A stretch of 64,000 bases of DNA from Benincasa hispida (Eukaryota > Streptophyta > Magnoliopsida > Cucurbitales > Cucurbitaceae). The position numbers and the translations under genes are program-made. The notes beneath the pieces are model-generated. The model was given only the letters and a program-made list of their open reading frames with translations, made no database searches and had not been told where the DNA came from. This document shows, piece by piece, positions 44,420 to 54,683 of this stretch; within the stretch, counting starts at the first letter, position 1; every line of letters begins with the position of its first letter. The DNA is taken from the NCBI RefSeq assembly GCF_009727055.1, contig NC_052359.1, forward strand, positions 57,152,980 to 57,216,979, written 5' to 3'.

Positions 44420-46307
44420 TGAAGGGATCGAATCCCAAGCGGAAGCGTGTGAACACCTTGCAATTTTGTTTTTCGATTTTACATAAACAAAATATGATAT
44501 GAAAATAATAACATAATGGATAAACAATCAAGATTAGCATGCATTTAAAAGAAGAAAAGAGGGAAGAGCTAAACCTTACCTTTGTAGATTCCCAAATTCT
44601 TCACGATTCCCTTCGCATCTTCTCCAGAACGTCTCTTCAATGATCAAGGAACACCACCATAAGTAAAACCTTGTTATTCTTTAGGATCCCAAGAATTAAA
44701 TGTGTGGTCTCCAAGGCTTAGAAGAGAAAGAAGAAGTAGTAGAGAAAAGAAGAGAGATTTTGAGAGAAGTAGTAGGAGATTAGGATTCAAAATTCTCAAT
44801 TCAACTTCGTCATAAACATGGGCCATGAAGACCTATTTATAGAGAGGAGGGGTGAGCCCCTCCTTCTAGTCTTTCCTATTCCTACTCTAGTTCTAATTTA
44901 ATTAAATAAATTTTATTTAATTAATTAGTCCAATAATTAAATAACCATATATATATTAAATCCAATTTAATATATATAATTAATTAATAAATAAATAAAC
45001 ATCACATGTTTATTTATCTCTACTTCTCAAAAAATAACTCATTAATTAATTAACCATTAATTAATTAATTAAACGATTATATTAAATCATATTGAATATA
45101 GAATTAATCAACATATAATTATCACATATTTATATATATACACATCTCTTTAGTATTTGAATCTTATTCAAATATTTTTCTCTCTTAATTATAGATCACC
45201 TCTATAACTAATCATATTATATTAATCTCATTAATATGCAATTGATTTGAACAATTCGAATCATTCCTCTTAGATATCCTTTAGTAAGCTAACAAGGGGA
45301 CCTTGTGGACCTACAGATTAGAAGCTCTAATGATATTAGATTAATTAATTAAACTGATTAATCAAATTTCATTAACTACCGATCACTTCACTAAAGACCG
45401 ATAGTTACACTCTTCGCACTGTAGATTTATTTCTACGTCCACGGATATAACCAATCAACATTGAGTCGATCCTTCACAAATTACTCATAACTATAGCTGG
45501 GTCAGAATATCGTTTTACACCTATAATTACATCTAACTCCTTACATACCACTGATCTCTCTAATAAACAAACAGTTTATAGTCCAACTATAAACTAGAAC
45601 CTCTTGGGTCAGTGAGAGGTTGAGGACTCAATGTTCAAGACTTAGAATCAGCTATTAATGGAGCAACTTACCTACTTTCCCTAAGATCGGGAAAGGAGTG
45701 AGTTCCATTTTGTGTAGTTGTGTTCCCAACTCCCTACTCGGACAAGTCCCTAAAATGGCAGGCTTGTTGAGTCGGCTAACAAGGCCACTCTCACCCATAA
45801 AAATCAAAGGATTTCCCTCATAAACAAGAGTTCACAACTCACTAAGGATTAATGTCAAGTCATCTATGGTCATTTTAGTGAAATGTAAGTTTCTTCTAGC
45901 AACGGTGTTATATAGAGAGACTATTCATTTCGCGATTCGGTCTTATACAAACTCTTTGTATAGAACATCCCCGCTCGCATGTCTCCACATAAACGATCAG
46001 GATCAAATCATTTGTAGCACTTTATAACAATTGTACATCTACAAAGCAGACCATATTCGTAGTGCCACTAGGATAAGGTATCCATCCTTATCCATCTATT
46101 ACAGACCATTTAGGTTATTACTTAAACATGACACACCTGTATGTCTTTACATACATGTTTAAGTTTCATAAAATAACATTGGATCTTAGTTTATTGGATT
46201 GAATTAATACAATCTAAACATTAATAAAATACCTCTTATTTTATTAGATATATAATTTTTCTTTACAAACTACAAGATACACTCAATTTAGGACATTAAC
46301 TCCAACA
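44420..46307 (-). mobile_element. C2: copia-type solo LTR (1.89 kb), TSD GTTAG
   Basis: TGAAGGGATCG...ACTCCAACA on the plus strand, flanked by GTTAG at 44415-44419 and 46308-46312. Removing it together with one GTTAG rejoins the gag frame SLVRPGEITT, so the boundary is certain. A minus-strand TATA (CTATAAATAGG) lies near 44833-44843. Related to C1 over most of its length. Confidence 0.92.
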
Positions 46308-47600
46308 GTTAGACCAGGTGAGATCACCACCTAGGAGAAGATGGTTGAGAACAAAAGGAAGACAGGATATTGCTAATTTCCAACAAAAGGAAAGGGAAAC
46401 GTTAAGTAATGTGCGGGCAAGATATAAGAGGTTAGTAAGAAATTTCCCGCATAACGGTCTACGGGATTGTGTATAAACGGAGATCTTTTACGATGGGCTA
46501 ACTGAAGCATCACAGACAATAGCCAATGCTATTGTGGCTTGTGGCTTATTAGACAAGACTTGTACTGAATGAAAGGCCATTTTAGGTAGAATTTCAAAAA
46601 ACCATGAAAACTGAGAGGATAATGGTTACAACTCAAGATCAAGAAATGAGAAAATAATTTAGGAAAAATAGAAAATGATGCAGCCACCGTACTATAAACT
46701 CAAATGGTTTCCATGATCAACTTATTGCAAACTATGGGTTTAAGTAAGGTCAATGTAGGAAACAGTAACCAAGTGAATATGGTGTACTAAGTTGCTGACA
46801 CAGAATGTGTTGGTTGTGGGGAACCATACATATTTGATACGTGTCTACATAACCCGCAATCTGTATGCTTCATCAGGAATAATCCTTACTCTAACACTTA
46901 TAATCCGGGATGAAGAAACCATCCCAACTTCTCATAGGGTGTAAATCAGCAACATCAGTCAGAGCAACAAGGCAAACAACAAACGAATAAAGGTGGACCA
47001 CCTGGGTTCCACCAAGGAAAACAAAGACAGCAACCATTGTAAAACCTGTTGCAGCAAGCATAAAATTCCTCACCCTCACTGGAAGCTCTATTAAAAGAAT
47101 GCATGCAGAAGAATGATGCCTTGTTGCAAAGACAAATATCATCAATACGATACTTAGAGCTTCAAATGGGTTAGTTAACTGGAAAGCTGAAGAACCGACC
47201 AAGAGGAACATTGTTGAGTAATACGAAAGTTCCTAGAAATCAGGGAAGTTCAGGAAAAAAGCAATGTCAGGCTATGACACTGAGGAGTGGGAAACCAGTA
47301 ACTACTCATAGATTAGAGATAAACAACTCATCATCATTCGACCAAACTAAAACTAATGAAAAACAGACCATGGAGAAATCAACATAAACCAAATTGATGC
47401 AGAATAACTCAACTAAATGTATGGAGGAAAAGAAGCGAAAATTACTGAATGATAATCAATGTAGAGTCTCATCTGTGAATGCTTCAACTGCAGGTGTAAC
47501 ATTTAAGTTACATCCAACTTCTTCTTTTTCCCATAAGCTAAAGAAGAAATGAGAAATAGTTTAAATGCTTCCTCGAGTGCTTGAACAAATACATATTAAT
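46308..47600 (+). pseudogene. G3 gag, second part (broken)
   Basis: Continues VRPGEITT and then decays through many stops. Recognisable stretches are a degenerate knuckle, CVGCGEPYIFDTC (near 46807-46845; Tyr replaces the zinc-binding His), SPSLEALLKECMQKNDALLQ near 47075-47130, and RGTLLSNTKVPRNQGSSGKK near 47200-47260. These mirror the C-terminal half of the A1 gag. Confidence 0.75.
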
Positions 47601-47699
47601 ATTTCACTGATGGAAGCTCTTAATCAGATGTCGAGTTACGCCAAATTTCTGAAAAACTTTTGATCAAAGAAGAGAAGACTCGATGAAGTTGAGACTGTC

Positions 47700-48000
47700 G
47701 CCCTAACGCAAGAATGCACTGCATTGGTTGAAAACAATGTCCCAAAAAATGATGAATCCCAAAAATTTCATCGTTCCTTGTTCAATAGGAGAAGGTCACA
47801 CGTTGTGTGATCTTGGAGCCAACATTAAAATGATACCCTTGTCAATCTTCAAGAAACTAAGGACTGGTGAGGCTCAGCCTACAATTGTATCCCTTAAACT
47901 TACGGATCATTCTAAGTTAACAAACTCATATTCCCTATAGATTTCATCATTCTAGATTACGAATCTGATAAAGAAATTCCAACAATCCTTGGTAAACCCT
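47700..48000 (+). pseudogene. G3 aspartic protease (broken)
   Basis: The open piece 47728-47940 reads FIVPCSIGEGHTLCDLGANI and then KMIPLSIFKKL. CDLGA is the Athila/Tat form of the retropepsin active-site motif, with Leu in place of Ser. Later [15 protein letters not shown] near 47985-48030 is the usual second protease block. It would process the G3 polyprotein but lies among stops. Confidence 0.78.
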
Positions 48001-48549
48001 TCTTATCTACTAGGAGGGTTCTGATTGATGTACACCAATGAGAGCTCACTATGCATGTGAATGACCAGTAAGTAAAGTTTAACGTATTCATCACATTGAA
48101 GTTTTCTGATGAGTTGGAGGCATGCAATCTACTGGAAGATGAATGGGGTAGTGACAATGAAAAAAGCGAATCAAATCTATCAGTGATCAGTGAGGAAGAA
48201 GAGTTCATATAATCAGTCTATACATTGAGTGACCTGAAGAGGAAATTTAAATCTTTGGATCTTGACAATAGAGAAACCAAAAATATGAAGCCATCGCTAA
48301 AAGAACCACCAGTCTTAGAATTGAAAACCTTGCCAGCACACTTGAAGTATGCCTACTTGGGAGAAGATGACACACTACTAATTATTATCTTATCCTAGCT
48401 AAGTGTATCGAATGAAGAAGCATTTATGCAAGTATTGACAAGACATAGCAAGGCTATAGGATTGACGCTCGTAGACATCCAAGGCACAAGTCCATCATAT
48501 TATATGCATAAGATACGACTAGAAGAAGGACATTTGAGATTTGTACAAT

Positions 48550-49624
48550 GCCAACACAGGCTGAACCCCGCATGAAGGAGGTAGTTAAGAAGGAAATAAT
48601 TAAATAGTTTGACGCACAGGTCATTTATCCTATTTTTAATAGCCAATGGTTAGTCCAGTGCAGTGTGTCCAAAAAAATGGGGGGTGGGCGATGACGTTTG
48701 TAACCAACAATAGTAAGGAACTTATACCACAAGGATCGTTAATGGTTGGGGCATCTACATGGATTTCCAGAAACTCAATGGGTCAACAAAGAAAGATCAC
48801 TTCCCTTTACCTTTGATCAAATGTTGGACTACCTAGTTGGCAAGGAATTTTTTTGTTTTCTAGATGGCTATTCTGGTTATAATCAAATTACAGTAGCACC
48901 TGAGGTTTAGGAAAAGACAACCTTTACCTGTCCCTATGGAACCTTTGATTTTGATGCATGCCTTTCTACTTGTGTAATGTCTCGGGTACATTTCAAAGGT
49001 GCATGATGACCATTTTCTCAATTTCTTAGAATAATCTATTGAGATTTTCATGGATGATTTTTCAATGTTTGGAAATTCTTATGATGAATGCTTGATTAAT
49101 TTGGAGGTTGTGCTCCAATGTTGCGAGGAGATGAACCTGGTGTTGAACTGGGAAAGTTGTCATTTTATGGTGACCGAAGGTGTAGTACTTGGACACGAAG
49201 TCTCAAAGAACAGTTTGGAATTCGATCCTACTAAGATCGATGTGATTATTGAACCTCCTCCTCCAGCTAAAGTTAAGGCATCAAGAAGTTTCTTAGGCCA
49301 TATCGGCTTCTACAGAAGATTTATTAGGGGATTTTCCCAGATAGCCAAGCCTCTCAATGCCTTGGTTGAGGTCAATAGACCTTATAATTTTGATGAGAAA
49401 TGCCATCAAGCCTTCCAGACTCTGGTTAATACGTTGACCAATGCACCTATTTTGTTGGCACCTGACTAGATGCAACATTTCGAATTGATGTGTGATGCAA
49501 GCGATGTTATAAATGGTGCCATGTTACGCCAATGCAAGGACAAAATTGTGCAACCAATTGCATATGCCAGCCAGACTCTGAATGATGCCCAAGAGAACTA
49601 CACAACTATTGAAAAGAGCTGCTG
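48550..49624 (+). pseudogene. G3 reverse transcriptase and start of RNase H (broken, truncated)
   Basis: Fragments from 48580: KEVVKKEIIK, then IYPIFNSQWLVQ, SLPFTFDQMLDYL, FFCFLDGYSGYNQITVAPE and TTFTCPYGTFDFD, standard gypsy RT blocks. The open piece 49050-49469 begins at the catalytic box (FMDDFSMFG), followed by LGHEVSKNSLEFD, FLGHIGFYRRFIRGFSQIAK and APILLAPD. RNase H starts with MCDASDVINGAM and IAYASQTLNDAQENYTTIEK, then stops being recognisable at about 49624. Several stops fall before 49050. Confidence 0.85.
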
Positions 49625-50205
49625 AGAAGATCGGTGGAAAATGGAGCAAAAACAGGCAAAGAACGAAGCATAGAAAAGTTTTTATGCTTGAGCCTAAAGC
49701 AAAGCGTTGCAACACTATGCTTTACGCTGTAGCACATAAGTACCAAAATTGCAACGCTAGGCAATAATGTTGCAATGTTGGTTCTATTCGTCATGGAAAG
49801 TTGTAGCGTAGCAATGCTGGAGGCAACGTAGCATAATGCATGGCAACAAAAAGCCAACATAGCTACACTTTGAGGCTAAGAAGCGTGCACAAGTGGGTGG
49901 CAGGTCGTGGGTTCGAGCCTCAAATGGAGCAGTTCTTGCAGAAATTTCATTATTCTTTTATTTTTTATTTGGAATTTTAATTAAATTAATATAATTTGAT
50001 TATATTAAATTAATTTAGTCTTAGGATGCCAAAATTCGGTCTATTTTTGCTGATTAAATTCAATTTTACATGTGCTAATTAATTTAATTTTTACATATGA
50101 TGTATGATTAAATTAATGTTAATTATATGTTACATAACGTATGTCATATAGTTTAAAATCCCACATTAGGATAAAAATACTTATGCATCTTTTTTAGTAT
50201 GAGTG
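49625..50205. other. Unclassified repeat-derived patch
   Basis: No credible gene. 49690-49830 is dense in GTTGCAACACT/GCAACGCTAGG-type words, in the style of gypsy LTRs here that carry CGCAACACTGCGACC. Around 49903-49916 the sequence GTCGTGGGTTCGAGCCTC resembles a Pol III B box. The rest (49940-50200) is AT-rich. It lies between the broken end of G3 and LTR B. Confidence 0.5.
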
Positions 50206-52168
50206 TGATAACTTGTAGAAATACAAGTTATTTATGCTGCTTTATTTAGATATTGCGGTTATAAGAGAGGAAAGTTGTGTCAATTATATGAAAATTGGCT
50301 AAGAAATGCAAGAATTATAAGTTGTCTTCAATACACCCACTGACACCATTGCGATGGTAGAAAAGAATATTTCAAGTCTGTTTTGCAGGAAATCAAGTCA
50401 CCGTATGCATTCATGGCTAAAAAAAAAAGATTAATGCATCTATGTCATATTGCGCCCATCATTCAGGAATGAATAGACGATCAACGCAATGACGGTGAAT
50501 GTGACAATCGATCAAGAGCTTAGCGATCAACGCAACTTCAACCGCATGCGGTAATAAAAATAACACCACATGTGGGCACACGATCGAAAGATGCAAATGA
50601 GCAACGCAATCGTGGAGGATTTTGACACTTGTACAACTAACCGTTGCGTATTTTCGACGGATTGATTGCATAACAGAAGGAATATTTATTCCACTATTTT
50701 CCATAACAATAAAGTGGGGACCACACGGTAGAGAGTCAGAGCATTCATCTATAAATACCTTCAGAGAATTCACTGAAAGATATACTTGATACGAGGCTAT
50801 TTTGATATCTGTATATTGAGAGAGACGTTGATCTGAGTGCTGATCGGAGAAGATCCGGGAAGAAGAGAGGCAAGGCCGAAAGGTGAGTCTCAGGGCGAAT
50901 CATTCCAAATCCCNCAAGGCCGAAAGGTGAGTCTCAGGGCGAATCATTCCAAATCCCTGCCGTGAAGCTCTATACGTAGATCAACTCTACCGGTTGAGCA
51001 AGCCTGAGAGGGGCGTTCATCTTTCCATTCACTCTATACGCCGACAAGCGATTTCTCCATCCAGATCTGTGTCAAGAAGTTGGTACTCTTCTGTATTTGT
51101 TTCTATCTCTATCATCAATTATATCTTATCTTCTTAGTCTAAATCATTCACACCATGTATCATACGTTTGATTCTATAATTAAATGTCATGATCATTTTC
51201 ATTTCCATATTTCTGTCTATTTCCGTTCCTCCATTAATCGCTTTCTCCACGATGTTTTCTTAATCCCTTGGTAATTAGAATGAATTAAACAAGTAAATTA
51301 ATTTGTGCTAAAGGAATAAATATGTTTAACTAAAGCATGCTAGACGACATCTTCACCTGTGAGAGCAGAAGTGAAGATGCCATTATGATCTGTCGAGAGA
51401 AGGTTAGAAGAATGCGTTAACTAAAGCGAGAAGTACTTCCAGAGATGGAAGCAACCTTGCGTTTATTACATTCATACTTGTTTCACCACAGAGATATGGG
51501 AACACGGCCGATCACCGAGAGGTGTACGCCAAGGGAAAGCGGAGCCGTAGTTATATCTTTAATGCAATTAATGAACTTGCGATGTTTGTACTAATTATCT
51601 TTTCTCTTTCTGCTTCGTACATAAAGCCTTGCCACCGCATAACACGATTTTTTGTATAATCTTCACAGTCAGTCTCAAACTCTATATCATATATCATGTA
51701 ACCTATATCTTGTATCATCATAGCTTAAGTTTATTTTTATCGCACTTTATTTTACTGCACAACTTTATTTTATCGCAATTTTACTTTACCGCACGATTTT
51801 ACTTTATTGCATGTACAACCTCACTTTTATTAAATTGAAAAACCCCCGGTCACATATATCACGAACGTAACACAATTAACCTAAAACAATCCAGTGTTCA
51901 ACCTCGGATCACTCCGAGAAACTTGCGGTGGAATTATACTTGGTTTCAATGCAAGGAAACTTGTGACAACGCATAGTATACTACAAGCATTTCGTTAATA
52001 ACGCATACATCTGGAAGTAGTATCATATATCATTGCATCATCCCATTATGCGCTTACAAGTAGTATCTTGTATTATAATCATCCATGCGTTGTATGACAA
52101 AAGAAGATAAATTTTATGCGTTACAGAGTGTTATACTATATGGTTGCATGATTTAATGAGCATGCACA
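50206..52168 (+). repeat. B: Athila-type LTR, 3'-truncated
   Basis: Begins TGATAACTTGTAGAAATACA, the same start as the A1 LTR read on its own strand. The part at 51900-51970 (GGTGGAATTATACTTGG, AAACTTGTGACA) also matches the end region of that family. A TATA box, CTATAAATA, is at 50749-50757. It is cut at 52168 by D. It contains the single-N join at 50914. Confidence 0.75.
50871..50957. repeat. 43-bp exact duplication around a single N (assembly join)
   Basis: 50871-50913 and 50915-50957 are identical 43-mers with one N at 50914 between them. This is the mark of two overlapping contig ends joined without merging, not a biological repeat. Confidence 0.88.
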
Positions 52169-54683
52169 TGAAGGAAATCGGACATGAGGATTTCCATGAG
52201 CAGCAGAATGATTGTTCCAAATTCCATTCGTATTTGAACATACACAATTACAATAACGAAACAGAAACCTACTTGTCATGCACAATACAAAATTATAGCA
52301 TGCTTTAAGAACATCAAGGGATGGAATATCATACATTTGAAGACTCACCTTCAACCTCCCTCGATCACGAACGCTCATTTAATTTCAAAGACTGCAACAC
52401 ACAAATGCTCAAACACAGCGATCGCAACACAACAAGATCAATCAGCAACCACCACACGAACACCCTGACCACAACGAATGACCTCCAAAAAACCTCGACG
52501 TTAGTCGAGTTGAGTAAGACACCACCACAATGGCTACCTTGATATTCTCGATGTGAGAATCCAGAAGTGTGGGCTCTGTGTGCACTTGGTTAGAGGAAGA
52601 GACCAGAGGAATAATAATCGTGTAAACGATTGAGTAAGTGGGAGGTGACAAGAGTTTATCATATAGACGAATGCCCAATCATTTAGCAAATGCTCCGCGA
52701 TCGTATAGCAAAAGCTCTGCGATTGTTTAACAGACAACCAATTGAGTGAACTATCATGAGTGTCACTCCACGATCGTTTAGTCTCTCTTCAGCTATCATT
52801 TAGTGAATCCTATTCACTTGACAACCTTTCTGTGAGTGAGTTTCAGAGAATAGCAACTCTCACAACAACTTTAGCAAATCTACTAAATTCAGGAAAATAT
52901 TTTTCCTTTTATCTCGCAGTTACCATGAAACCACCAATAATCTCTCACTCAATTGTTATTAGAGAAAAAGATATAAATATCCAATAATTAATATTATTAT
53001 AAATATATATGATAACCAACTTACCATATTATAACCCATAGTTTTAATATTTCATCTCATGAAACATATAAACCATAGTTCTTTTTCCATTTCATGGTAC
53101 TTAATGTAAATCTTATTTACATTAATCTCCACTTGATGTATCTCATACATCTCACCGATCATATCGTATATAATCAAATTTCCTCTTGTCAAATTGAAAA
53201 TTTCAAATCAACACCAAGAACTTGAAGAAAGTCGGACATGAGGATTTCCATGAGCAGCGGAATGATCATTCCAAATTCCATTTGTATTTGAACATACACG
53301 ATTACAATCAAGAAACGGAAATATATAGGCTATGCACAAAACGAAATTACAGCATGCTTTACCAGATAATCAAGGGAAATAATAAATATACCTTTAAAGA
53401 CTCATCTTCAAACTCCCTCGATTACGAATGCTCGTTCAATCTCCAAGATTGCAACACAGAACGCTCAAACACAACGACCGCAACACTGCACGATCAACAG
53501 CAAACACAACACAACGAACGGCCTCCACAAACCTCGACTCCGTTGAGTTGAGTACAACACCACCACAATGGCTACCTTGGTATTCTCGATGTGAGAATCC
53601 AGAAGTGTGAACTATGTGTGGACTTGGTTAGAGGAAGAGACCGGAGGAATAACAATTGTGTAAACGATTCAGCAAGTGGGAGATGAAAAATGTCTATCGT
53701 ATAGACGATGCTCAATTGTTTAGCTAATGCTCCGCGATCATTTAGCTAATGGCCAGCTGAGTGAACTATCGTATAGTGTAACTCCACGATTGTTTAGTCT
53801 CTCTTCAGCTATCGTTTAGTGAATTCTATTCACTTGACAACGATTCCGTGAGTCTATCCAAGAATGGAAACTCTCATAACAACTATTAAATTTAGAAAAA
53901 CATTTTTTCTTTTATCTCACGGTTACCATGAAACCACCAATAACCTCCCACTCAATTGGTTATTAGAGAAAAAGATATAACTATCCAATAATTAATATTA
54001 TTATAAATATATACGATAACCAACTTACCATACTATATTTATAACCTATAGTTTTAATATTTCATCTCATGAAACATATAAATCATAGTTCTTTTTCTTT
54101 TTCATGGTACTTAATGTAAATCTCATTTACATTAATCCTCCACTTGATGTATCTCATACATCACACTGATCATATCATATATAATCGAATATCCTCTTGT
54201 CAATTTGAACATTTCAAATCAACACCAAAACCGACAGTTGCACTCTCCTTACTATAGATATATTTTGTGTTCATATCAACCAATCAACAATGCGATAACC
54301 CTTCACAGATTGCTCGTAAGTACAGCTGATCCAAGTTATACCTCTATGGTTATATCTAACTCCTTAAGTACCACGGATCCCTCTAATGAACATAAGTCAT
54401 AGTCCTACTATGACTGAGTCCTCTCTTCCACCACTATGTTTAAGACCCGAAATCAGCCCCTAAGGGAGTAATTTATCTACTTAAACCTGTTTCGGGAAAG
54501 GAGTGAATTTCATCTTGTATAACTGAGTTCCCAGCTCCCAAATCAGACAAATCCTCAAAAAGGTAGGCATGTTGAGTTGGCAATCTAACCAATCTCACCC
54601 ATACTAATCAAAGAACCGCCCTTAAAGGCAAGTGTTCCCAAAACACTCAGGATTGAGGTCATGTCAACTATGGTCTCTAAGGT
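52169..54683 (-). repeat. D: copia-type LTR sequence with a 1,054-bp direct duplication
   Basis: TGAAGGAAATCGGACATGAG at 52169 and TGAAGAAAGTCGGACATGAG at 53223 start two copies that stay parallel for about 1 kb, through the GATCGTTTAG-type words and the AT-rich ATAATTAATATTATTATAAA block, to CAAATCAACACCAA. The second copy runs on into sequence shared with C1 and C2 (CTATAGATATATTTTGTG and onward), then stops at 54683, where the oppositely oriented LTR of element C begins. TGAAGG is also how C2 starts. Most likely one LTR inserted in another of its kind, or a tandem duplication. Confidence 0.75.

Larger units (their letters stand above)
43786..49624 (+). mobile_element. G3: Athila-like gypsy element, internal region, split by C2 and 3'-truncated
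   Basis: PBS, gag, protease, RT and the first part of RNase H in gypsy order on the plus strand. The C2 solo LTR interrupts gag. The element breaks off at about 49624 in RNase H; integrase and the 3' LTR are not found. The gag start (IEIERTFHKR) and capsid resemble those of A1, so G3 and A1 belong to the same broad group, but G3 has kept the pol that A1 lacks. Confidence 0.82.

Noticed and set aside
46891..47211. 106-codon minus-strand ORF
   Set aside because: Antisense to the recognisable G3 gag C-terminal region.
49880..49920. tRNA gene
   Set aside because: Only a B-box-like motif is visible. No matching acceptor stem, anticodon arm or clear A box could be folded by eye.
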